A stretch of DNA of 26,290 bases from a virus. Position 1 is the first letter of the stretch. Each line of letters opens with the position of its first letter. Of this stretch, positions 19,301-24,682 are shown piece by piece. Position numbers and translations under genes: made by a program. Where the stretch lies: positions 1 through 26,290 of the IMG/VR virus record IMGVR_UViG_3300037189_030513; one strand, 5' to 3'. The notes below the pieces were generated by a model. That model ran no database searches, was not told the DNA's origin, and saw nothing but the letters and a program-made list of their open reading frames with translations.

Positions 19301-22300
19301 TTCCCAAGCAAGAAATAAACATTCATAGCCAATGGAAAATTATTAGTGAAAATGAAAAAACTGAAATTCCTAAACATATTGAGGAAAAATGGATTGACAG
19401 TTTGGCAGGGTTTGACAATAATGGAAAAGTAGTGCCTGATTTTACATTGTCGCCTAAACAAAGATATGGTATAGAATTTAAACCAAGACAAAGTATGTTT
19501 GTTAATAGAATGGAAGCAGTTAAGCAAGTTATTGAAAGAATCAATAGTGAATTTAAAAAGATTCAATTAGATAATTTAGACTTGTCTGATTTATTCAAAA
19601 AAGATCCCCTCCCTACAGAATTAACTGGCACATATGATTATGTTATTGATACCGAGAATGAATTAAAGTTTATTAATGTTAATCTGTTTAAAAAAGCCAA
19701 ATTATCAGCAAAAATAGAAAATGGCAGTTTTGTATTTGTCAGTATTGATGAAAACGGATACGGTTACAAGAGTGCCCCTCCTGTAATTATTACAGGGTTT
19801 GGTGAATCAGCGCAATTAAAATCAATTTTAAATTCCAAGGGCGGGATTTCGAGTGTTGAAATTTTAAATGGGGGGAAAGGTTACGACATTAATACAACCT
19901 CCTTATTTGTAAGACCTTTAAGCGTACTGGTGAGAAGTGATAGCACAATTTTTGGCAACTGGTCTATATATGCATATGAACCTATTGGTAAAATATGGAG
20001 TAAAGTAAAAGTTCAAGGATATGATGTAACTGCTTTTTGGAATTATATCGATTGGTATGGGTCATATATAGATCCAAATACCAAACAAGAAAATACATAT
20101 GATCAATACAGCAAAATCGATCATATAGTTGATGGCACATATCAACTATTCACTCAGGATGTCAAAATAGGCCAAACAATAAAGGTCAATAATGTAGGTA
20201 GTTCAGGATGGCTTTTATTGGTAAAATATGCCAATATAGATTCTATTGATTATACTCAAAGCTATAAAGTGGTGGGAAGACAAAATGGATCTATTCAATT
20301 CTCTTCTAAATTTTATAATTTTATTAAAAACAATTTAGGTTATGATAGCGGTTTATTTGATTCTAATAATTTTGATAATTCTGGAACTAGAGAATTACGT
20401 ATTATTTTAAAAAGTTTAAGAGATCGAATTTTAATAGATGATAGAAGAATACTTTATTTAAATTTGTTTTTCCTTAGTATCAGATATGCACTGTCCGAGC
20501 AACCTTATTTAGATTGGATCTTCAAAACTAGCTTCGTTAAAGCTTTTCATAATGTAGGAAAACTTAAACAAAAAATAACATATAAAAATGATAATTTAGA
20601 AGATTTTGAAAGTTACATTTCTGAAGTCAAACCATATCGTACAAAAATAAGAGAATTCGTCAGTGTTTATAATAATATGGATAATACTCAAAGTATGATA
20701 ACTGATTTTGATCTGCCTTCATATATCAATAATAATAATATAGAAACCATTCATACTCAAATCAAAGATAATCAGTTGTATTATAATAATGAGATTATGG
20801 AGGAATTCCCTTGGCTTTCATGGAAAGACAATATAGGATTTGTTATAAAAAATATCATTGTTTCAAATGAAGGCATGGGATATACTTTAAGGCCACAGAT
20901 AAAAATTATAGGAAACTGTAAAAAACCAGCCAAAGCTAAGGCATTTATATCCAGTGGTCGCGTAGTAGAAATTGAAGTGCTAGATTCCGGTGAAGGATAT
21001 TTGTCGCCGCCTCAAATTATCATTGAAGGAAATTTAAGTGTAGGCGGTATTCAAGCTCAAGCAATTCCTATTATGAAAAATGATCTTGTTAGAAGCAATA
21101 TTATTGCTATGAAATTTGATAGATACGAAAAGAAAAATATTATATTAGATATAAATGTTGTGGACACATTTAATGGAGATGACTCTACTATTTCTTTCAA
21201 TCTCATGTATAGCCCAAATACAAACGCTAATAAAATTTCAGTTCAATTTGATATTGATGGAATTATTATTAATAAAATTAGTGCCAATTATACTATAACA
21301 AAATTATCATCTAAAGAAAAAGGTTACACAGTTCATTACGGTCAAATAACTTTTATGGACCCTCCGCCCATGGGAGCTATCATAACTGTAAAATATGAAA
21401 AAGATTTTTATCATTTTACAGCATTAGATAGAATTAAGCATTATTATCAACCAGAAAGTGGCATGATAGGTAAAGATTTTGCTCAATTAATAACAGGCAT
21501 TGATTATGGCGGTGTCAATATTGTTGGAGTAGATTTTAATAAATCCGTATCATGGGATAGTGAAAACAATACTTGGGGAGAAAATGGCTGGGACATTATT
21601 ACTAAAAATGAGGATATTTCTTTTAGAATTAAAGATGACAGTACTACTTCATACAATCTACCATATGTGCCAAACCCTGGGGAAGAAATTAATGTATATG
21701 TTAATAACATAAGAGTCGATGATCCGTATTTTGATCAATATGATGGAATCACAGTATTGGCTAATGGTAAACAAGAACCGCCAAAAAATGCCTTAATGAA
21801 TACCTTTATAGGGGACGGGTCCACAAGTTCTATTCATTTACCAAATTTAAAAGAAGGGGATAATGTAATTCTTCGCAAAAACACCAGTGATGGGACTACT
21901 CCCCCATATCTAAATGAACTTGACACATTATTACAAGGTGGGAATTTTTTAAAAGGAACCTATGCAACTGCCACTGGATTAAAAGCAGAGGACATTATTG
22001 TAGACGGTGATAACTTTATTACTCCAAGAACTAGTCCCGCACCAGAAGAAATGTTACCGGGGCATGTAGTAGATACATTGGTTATAAAAGTATTTGATTC
22101 AAATCTTTCAGGATCTAGTAATATAGTTTGTGATAATTATCTAACAGACGGGATTACTTCTGAATTTAAAATAAGTCAATATCCTAATAGCAAATCAGCA
22201 GTTATAGTCAAACTGGATGAAACTATATTGCAAATTGACATTGATTATAATTTAGATTTTGATAATTTATTAGTAAAATTTGATCAAGTACCAAGTGCTA

Positions 22301-24045
22301 ACAAATATATTTCTATTATTAGTTTGGGGTTAAATGGCGTAGACGTATTAACTATTGATCATTTTATGGTAAAACAGTTAACAAGTGAAATTATAACAGA
22401 TCAATCTTGGAAAGAAGGCATAAGCTCATTGGTATTAATATCAGGTGTTATTCAAAAACATGATTTATTTAAAATAGATAATAAGGTAGGAATAAAGTTT
22501 GCTTTTGATGTTTATCCAGATCAGTTAATAAATTATTTGATTTTTAATGCCCCTAATGATAAAACCAGTATTGCTTCAAAAGAAGTACTTGCCTATAAAA
22601 AAGATAAGATTAGATATGATTTATCCAATCCTGTGGGAAATCTTCTGCCATTGGAATACAATGTTATTGTTAAAGTAGGTAACGAAATACTAAATTCTGT
22701 TGATTCTTTCTTTTTTATATTAAAAAATCAAATCTATGAGTATATTATTCCATTAGGAAAATCAGACATTAATCAATACTCAAATAAAGATTTTACAGTT
22801 TATATTAATGATCAATTGATTAACATAGGTGTTGGGTTTAATTTAGATTTATTAAATTCAAAAATTATAATTGAAAGTGGTGCATATATAGAAAATGCCA
22901 AATTATTAGTTACCATAATTAAAAATATAGAATATTCAATCGGAGTTATGAATGGTCTAAATTATATTGAATTTAAAAATTCTTATCCAGATGATACCAA
23001 AATAGAAGTAATTTCTATGTATAATCATGATATTCTAAACATTCAAAGAAGAGATTATCAAATTAATCCTAATATAGATAAGTACCAAGATAATATCTAT
23101 TATACAGATGTTATTAGAATTAATGCTGGTGTTTTTACTCTTGAAAGACCTATTATAGATGTAAATTACGCTTGGGTTATTAAAAATAAAACTCTATTAA
23201 CGCCTACTTTAGATTATATCTTATCAGAAGATAACACAAAAATTATAGTAAATGAGATTCCGTCAAGTACTGATAAATTTTCAATTCTAACATTTTCTAA
23301 TAATATAGTAAGGGACCCCATTGCTTTTATGCAATTTAAAGATATGTTGAATAGGGTTCATTATAAAAGAATTAGTAAAAATAGAACCACCAAGTTAGCA
23401 GAAGATTTACATTATTATGATAAAGAAGTCATAGTTGAAGACGGCACTTCTTTAAATAACCCGTCTATAGAAACAAATACCCCTGGTGTTATATATGTAA
23501 ATGGCGAAAGACTGGAATATTTTATTAAAAATGGTAATAGATTAAGCCAACTTCAAAGAGGCACGTGGGGAACTAGCATAGCCAATCTGCATAAGAAATT
23601 AGAAAAAGTATTGGATATCAGCGCTAATGAAACTGTACCTTATAAAGATTTAGAAGAAGTTACTACATGGCCTCCTGAGGAATATCCCGATGCTTTGTTG
23701 GATAGTACTCATTTAATGGAGTTGCCATATATACCAAATAAGGATGGGATTGAAGTATTTGTATCTGGAATTAGGCAAAGAAAAGATCCATATTTTCTAC
23801 ATGATCCAACAATGCATCCAGAAAGTCCCGAAGGAGATGTATTCTACCCTGCAGATTTTATTGTAGATCAATCAAAACCTCAAGTAAGATTAGAGAATAT
23901 ACCACAAACATCAGGAGTAAGAATACTACAGGTTATTAGAAAAGTTCTTACTCCTTGGAATGATTCGGGAAAAAGTTTGGCAGATTCGACCAATGAAATA
24001 GCACAATTTTTAAAAATCAATCCAAAAAAAGTAGATGACAAATAA
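10375..24045 (+). CDS. Giant multidomain baseplate/tail structural protein (4556 residues) in the gp7 position
   Basis: One uninterrupted frame, roughly 0.5 MDa of protein. Its N-terminus (LLPRFYRSDSNKKFIAGTID, then a Trp/Tyr-rich NFLHYYWLPFGP) resembles very large structural proteins of marine and far-T4 phages. In order: a cupredoxin-like domain (about 170-270) keeping Cys256 but lacking the His and Met copper ligands; a conserved FWRGIYKWYFDTDRIHLTPW region (1120-1270); carbohydrate-binding-like modules (about 1441-1502, 1572-1615, 1752-1793); a predicted seven-bladed propeller (2160-2735) split by a collagen/module cassette (2398-2587); two Gly-rich strand modules with GYGY/GMGY turns (about 3112-3190, 3493-3550); beta-sandwich-like repeats (about 3600-4320); and a C-terminal tail-protein motif with GVIYVNGERLEYF and LSQLQRGTWGT (4318-4556). 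No similarity to T4 gp7 is evident; the wedge position is positional inference. AAGGAG lies seven bases before the ATG, which overlaps the gp6 stop. Confidence 0.88.
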   Translation: MSENQSENAPPINSNEKRKTETLLPRFYRSDSNKKFIAGTIDQLVQTGTVKRLNGFVGRENSKSAMGDDIYLEEPIVERQNYQLEPSLVIEDALGNVTYFKDYLDYLHSINVLGGINSNHQKLNQQEFYSWEPHIDWDKIVNFLHYYWLPFGPKTITVYGQQQKITSTFKVTLSDEGDNRAYLFTPDGLTRNPVLTLYRGQTYRFEINTPSEPLSIKIQREPGSSNRYLDVDNFAVENGTITFTVPLKSSDVLYYCSENSDDTSGTIKIFDITENTAIDVENEIVNKKNYTLSNGISLSNGMKVDFKGRVTPSSYSEGAFYVDGVGDRIQLIPEKQLEIVAPYTTAFNVSFGDTGFDDLPFNEVVYSPTQKDYITINRASLDRNPWSRYNRWFHQDVIQKTADYFEVPAVFDQNQRAKRPIIEFNANLKLFNFGTIFKNDVDLVDDFTNDVFSIIEGSLGYNIDGVQLADGQRILFTNDKDPLVINKIYRVEFITIHDNDKSSRRIHLAEESDSKPLLEELILIKNGNSYKNKHLWYNGSTWVVGQIKTGQNQQPLFDLFDKDQVNLKDSDKYEGSNFSGNKIFSYKIGSGTIDKELGFALSYKNINNVGDIVFNYNLLQENFSYKEQTRVITENTDNKFLKKYSNLGVEYTNGWTKNTLKNVQPIVRIYKNNTVEKLIDGIKTKVQLVNNFPIDVYNDITDLDDLLVKVYINGKRIDKQLFSINDGVNYKEVVLTTDTQSNDVVTLRCYAKQNKNNNGYYEFPINLQNNPLNNNINDFTLGEVIDHVYSIVDNLDNFQGQYPGVSNLRDIGSLSSYGTKFIQHSGSLNLSLYHLTNNNANIISALEKARDDFGTFKRNFINYTSLLTNEIAVKQAVDLILFEINQGKPKNAPYYFSDMLAYGAARQTDFTIYDYRSNKYPLNNIFTLNTLSNKSVNIYLNKVQLLHERDYIFRLDGFIEILCSIKEDDILTVYEYESTDGCYIPSSPTSLGLYPKFEPKIYLDTTLLEPQNVIQGHDGSIILAFNDYRDDLILELEKRFFNNIKSNYDPTILDIYDFIPGANRPTIYTIDEFNQILAPNFYQWTGLIDKDFTKPLKFDLRNPFTYNYKETLSIDGTSLPSFWRGIYKWYFDTDRIHLTPWESLGFSVQPKWWENTYGPAPYTSDNLILWEDLSNGVIREPGKPVNRNPKFARPVLNKIPVNEYGQLLDPLNTNLVQEVFNNNRFFTYVFGDQSPVETAWRRSSYYPFSLLIAMILMNPNQVLGRYLDRSRIVKNKNDQLIYLETGLRLRLKDFLIPNTVSDKDRVLTAGLINYIVDYLQGDNSYGLNTYKNDLLNINNKLSNRLAAFTSKEKYNLILDSKSSVAKSGVFIPKENYKIFLNTSSPIKKITYSGVIISKVLTQNGVGYEIKGYSQSQPYFYYYNWTLTSHSINIGGISESFIKWSSSQQYVAGNIVEINNAYYRVKTSHISVETPSLDFLQKLPALPLIGGATALIRKKWERIPILLNYGTTLNSIQEVADFLQGYGEYSKDQGLIFDQYNLELKAVTGWETSLKEFLFWTTQNWSSGSQTYSEWQADQFYRIDSTIFYDGDYYKSKNNHTTSNYFDKNLYVKLEELNQDGAAVISLSPAALGINLNLEYATVDDLREHAGSYEIVTADGQKYQPELLTYSRNSNLFVLSPKNENVGIYGANLYLIQKEHVLIIDNTTQFNDLIYNPETGYRQERIKVSGYKTLNWNGSLDAPGFIYDQAHINDWQPWIDYNLGDIVKYKEFYYSAMSFLPGVENFDKKNWIKMDSKPVSQLLPNWDYKALQFTDFYDLDSDNFDIGQQKVAQHLIGYQKRQYLDNIIKNDVSEFKFYQGMIQEKGTINSLNKLFDVLSAVDEDSVDFIEEWVIREGQYGATDAFEEVEFVLDENEFKINPQAIELVSTIDKSILDFVLRQTKNDIYLKPSIYKNDLWPINNNPKPFLRTPGFVKYDQVKLVIDSKFDLLSENIDNFIPGDYIWCAFENKINEFNDDWNVYRFTGTDYILNDVSYANNSLIISFNNDINFVEGQTLGIKSSYEKLNKFFEISKVVDRQVFINIKFDIWKQPNLNVLTASKIFKILPQRFGTMNDVMVPEYSKSDELIWINRSIGNKYAIWKNNSVYTTEKLYESALDNDFKFGRSLTINLDGDTMAVGLGQNDLQRVIVYKSYPNSPKWFNNQTIFNTDNLKTFARTMALSDDKKWLAIGCVISSNDGDNGVVRLYQLDDSLKYNYVRTLKNPTLKNKNIDPYFGFKIKFAYDKDYSITISSSNGTNASGAIYYFKNLGVAANWTLITSINSIDANCQNQPFAYEFDIDQMAQTLVVSTLLNANGDEKVLVFNRVQDPKKGERFEKIHELTKVKQRDFSKYWEYVAQQGAQGIQGAQGIQGAQGIQGAQGIQGAQGIQGAQGIQGAQGIQGVQGIQGIQGIQGIQGTQSLGMGYRGYWDSTLVYNIDDVVLYNGSTYNSIQNGNMNHPPPTGSLLENSWWRSTAAQGIQGVQGSQGIQGIQGIQGIQGTQGIQGIGAWRGNWDPALIYNINDTVFYNGSSFISLQNNNLNNHPDELGNPGQTISLSNNGTYLVVASLSNNKRILNIYDIRKNCELSQILTEKNKQQLINDLPIFYVKFVNNERTLLVSNSDINISNSGRTDVYDIYDNKFIFSESVISNSNGPVDGSNNTVIVSSPLELNGTKNSGAIYVYTRPSNTYSWRIHQEGTAKIDLSVFKKIFLYNKRTNRLITYLDIIDPIQGKISGIAEQQIKYKTYYDPATYTFRSNTSNISVIVDEGMAWLDAQVGTLWWDLRRAKFLDAHFSDIVYKNTNWNTLFKTASIDIYEWVSFKFLPSVWDRIADSDLGLSQGVSGKSVYGDDIYSVKKTYDTVAKSFSSTYYFWVKNKTTIPNVIGRKNSADDISDIISNPKGSALKYIEFTNTNSFSLTNVENLLSDRDIVLSIQYWNIPKQEINIHSQWKIISENEKTEIPKHIEEKWIDSLAGFDNNGKVVPDFTLSPKQRYGIEFKPRQSMFVNRMEAVKQVIERINSEFKKIQLDNLDLSDLFKKDPLPTELTGTYDYVIDTENELKFINVNLFKKAKLSAKIENGSFVFVSIDENGYGYKSAPPVIITGFGESAQLKSILNSKGGISSVEILNGGKGYDINTTSLFVRPLSVLVRSDSTIFGNWSIYAYEPIGKIWSKVKVQGYDVTAFWNYIDWYGSYIDPNTKQENTYDQYSKIDHIVDGTYQLFTQDVKIGQTIKVNNVGSSGWLLLVKYANIDSIDYTQSYKVVGRQNGSIQFSSKFYNFIKNNLGYDSGLFDSNNFDNSGTRELRIILKSLRDRILIDDRRILYLNLFFLSIRYALSEQPYLDWIFKTSFVKAFHNVGKLKQKITYKNDNLEDFESYISEVKPYRTKIREFVSVYNNMDNTQSMITDFDLPSYINNNNIETIHTQIKDNQLYYNNEIMEEFPWLSWKDNIGFVIKNIIVSNEGMGYTLRPQIKIIGNCKKPAKAKAFISSGRVVEIEVLDSGEGYLSPPQIIIEGNLSVGGIQAQAIPIMKNDLVRSNIIAMKFDRYEKKNIILDINVVDTFNGDDSTISFNLMYSPNTNANKISVQFDIDGIIINKISANYTITKLSSKEKGYTVHYGQITFMDPPPMGAIITVKYEKDFYHFTALDRIKHYYQPESGMIGKDFAQLITGIDYGGVNIVGVDFNKSVSWDSENNTWGENGWDIITKNEDISFRIKDDSTTSYNLPYVPNPGEEINVYVNNIRVDDPYFDQYDGITVLANGKQEPPKNALMNTFIGDGSTSSIHLPNLKEGDNVILRKNTSDGTTPPYLNELDTLLQGGNFLKGTYATATGLKAEDIIVDGDNFITPRTSPAPEEMLPGHVVDTLVIKVFDSNLSGSSNIVCDNYLTDGITSEFKISQYPNSKSAVIVKLDETILQIDIDYNLDFDNLLVKFDQVPSANKYISIISLGLNGVDVLTIDHFMVKQLTSEIITDQSWKEGISSLVLISGVIQKHDLFKIDNKVGIKFAFDVYPDQLINYLIFNAPNDKTSIASKEVLAYKKDKIRYDLSNPVGNLLPLEYNVIVKVGNEILNSVDSFFFILKNQIYEYIIPLGKSDINQYSNKDFTVYINDQLINIGVGFNLDLLNSKIIIESGAYIENAKLLVTIIKNIEYSIGVMNGLNYIEFKNSYPDDTKIEVISMYNHDILNIQRRDYQINPNIDKYQDNIYYTDVIRINAGVFTLERPIIDVNYAWVIKNKTLLTPTLDYILSEDNTKIIVNEIPSSTDKFSILTFSNNIVRDPIAFMQFKDMLNRVHYKRISKNRTTKLAEDLHYYDKEVIVEDGTSLNNPSIETNTPGVIYVNGERLEYFIKNGNRLSQLQRGTWGTSIANLHKKLEKVLDISANETVPYKDLEEVTTWPPEEYPDALLDSTHLMELPYIPNKDGIEVFVSGIRQRKDPYFLHDPTMHPESPEGDVFYPADFIVDQSKPQVRLENIPQTSGVRILQVIRKVLTPWNDSGKSLADSTNEIAQFLKINPKKVDDK
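16698..16725. repeat. Perfect 11-bp inverted repeat (hairpin) inside the giant gene
   Basis: The arms TGGTACCATGA (16698-16708) and TCATGGTACCA (16715-16725) are exact reverse complements around a six-base loop, and each contains GGTACC. There is no following T-tract, so it is not a typical terminator. It lies about 50 codons before the propeller region and encodes the GTMNDVMVP stretch. Confidence 0.75.
17566..17745 (+). repeat. Collagen-like tandem repeat, block 1 (20 Gly-X-Gln triplets)
   Basis: Twenty 9-bp units encode Gly-X-Gln with X alternating Ala and Ile, then Val, Ile and Thr (residues 2398-2457). They are arranged as ten 18-bp units, and the first seven are nearly identical copies of GGTGCCCAAGGTATTCAR. 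Ile is always ATT. The Y position is always Gln and there is no Pro. A length change by slippage in whole units would keep the frame. Confidence 0.95.
17761..17901 (+). repeat. Carbohydrate-binding-like module, copy 1 (giant protein residues 2463-2509)
   Basis: The stretch begins YRGYWDSTLVYNIDDVVLYN and ends at a Trp pair (2508-2509). The pattern W, Y-x-x-x-D-x-V-x-Y-N-G-S, then a Trp is that of CBM5/12-like chitin-binding modules often met in phage fibres. About 21 of 35 positions agree with copy 2, so the two probably arose by duplication. Sugar binding is inferred. Confidence 0.6.
17920..18000 (+). repeat. Collagen-like tandem repeat, block 2 (9 Gly-X-Gln triplets)
   Basis: Nine triplets (residues 2516-2542) of the same Gly-X-Gln type follow copy 1 of the module. 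Ile is mostly ATA here, while block 1 uses only ATT, so the two blocks expanded separately rather than by one recent copy. A final Gly-Ile-Gly leads into module copy 2. Confidence 0.93.
18013..18120 (+). repeat. Carbohydrate-binding-like module, copy 2 (residues 2547-2582)
   Basis: The stretch WRGNWDPALIYNINDTVFYN, then GSSF and a late HP, repeats module copy 1. The closing Trp pair of copy 1 is missing; the sequence passes straight into propeller blade 5. It is therefore either a shortened module or one closed by the propeller. Confidence 0.55.
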
Positions 24046-24053
24046 AATAAATA
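24046..24053 (+). promoter_or_regulatory. T4-type late promoter element (AATAAATA), distal structural genes
   Basis: AATAAATA starts one base after the giant gene's stop and 27 bases before the ATG at 24073. Its context, AATAAATATTT, is the same as that of the element at 982. It would let the last two genes be transcribed independently of the 17-kb gp6-giant transcript. Confidence 0.7.
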
Positions 24054-24072
24054 TTTTGATAGAGAAATAATC

Positions 24073-24681
24073 ATGCAAAACAAAGATTTTAGTGGAATAC
24101 ACATAGAGGGGCATATCAAGATTTGGGACCCAAACTCTAAAGAAGTATATATTAATAAACGCAACGCTATTCATTATGAAAATATAAGTGTAGCATTGGC
24201 TAAAAGTATATCTAATTCAAATCAAGGGTATATTTACGAGATGGCCTTTGGGAATGGTGGCACCGCAGTAGACCCTACAGGTATTATCACATATTTGACC
24301 CCAAATACTACTGGGATTAACGCTGATCTTTATAATCCAACATATAGCAAAGTCATTGATGATCAAAGTGTGAATAATAAAGATCCTATAAGAAATTATA
24401 TAGAAACTAGACATGTTACTGGCACTAACTATACCGATGTGTTTATTACCTGCCTGTTAGACTACGGTGAACCCAATGGACAGGAAGCATTTGACAACGC
24501 AATTAATAATGAAGCTCAATTTGTGTTTGACGAATTGGGATTAAAATCCTATAGTGATTCAAATCAAAGTAGATTGTTGACTCACGTAATATTTCACCCA
24601 GTACAAAAAAGTTTGAATAGACTTATTCAAATAGATTATACTGTTAGAATACAAAGTTTGACTGGGCTAATGGGAATTTAA
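24073..24681 (+). CDS. Conserved phage structural protein of unknown function (baseplate/tail)
   Basis: A 202-residue protein that I do not match to a named T4 protein. It starts with a short strand-rich part (GIHIEGHIKIWDPNSKEVYI), followed by NKRNAIHYENISVALAKSI, a Gly-rich EMAFGNGGTAVDPTGIITYL, CLLDYGEPNGQEAFDNAIN, FVFDELGLKSYSD, and a C-terminal THVIFHPVQKSLNRLIQIDY. The mix of turns and acidic strands suits a virion part, and similar proteins seem to sit here in other marine T4-like phages. Position between the giant protein and a fibre protein suggests a baseplate or fibre-attachment role. I compared it mentally with T4 gp8 and see no agreement. It has its own late element but only a weak ribosome-binding site (AGAGAAA). 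No signal peptide or membrane segment. Confidence 0.8.
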   Translation: MQNKDFSGIHIEGHIKIWDPNSKEVYINKRNAIHYENISVALAKSISNSNQGYIYEMAFGNGGTAVDPTGIITYLTPNTTGINADLYNPTYSKVIDDQSVNNKDPIRNYIETRHVTGTNYTDVFITCLLDYGEPNGQEAFDNAINNEAQFVFDELGLKSYSDSNQSRLLTHVIFHPVQKSLNRLIQIDYTVRIQSLTGLMGI

Positions 24682-24682
24682 C

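Noticed and set aside
19780-19796. Small inverted repeat CCTGTAAT/ATTACAGG as a terminator
   Set aside because: It has no loop to speak of and no T-tract, lies within the giant gene, and fits chance in AT-rich coding DNA.
24073-24681. Naming the 202-residue protein gp8 from its place after the gp7 position
   Set aside because: The sequence shows no agreement with T4 gp8 (334 residues); position alone is not enough.
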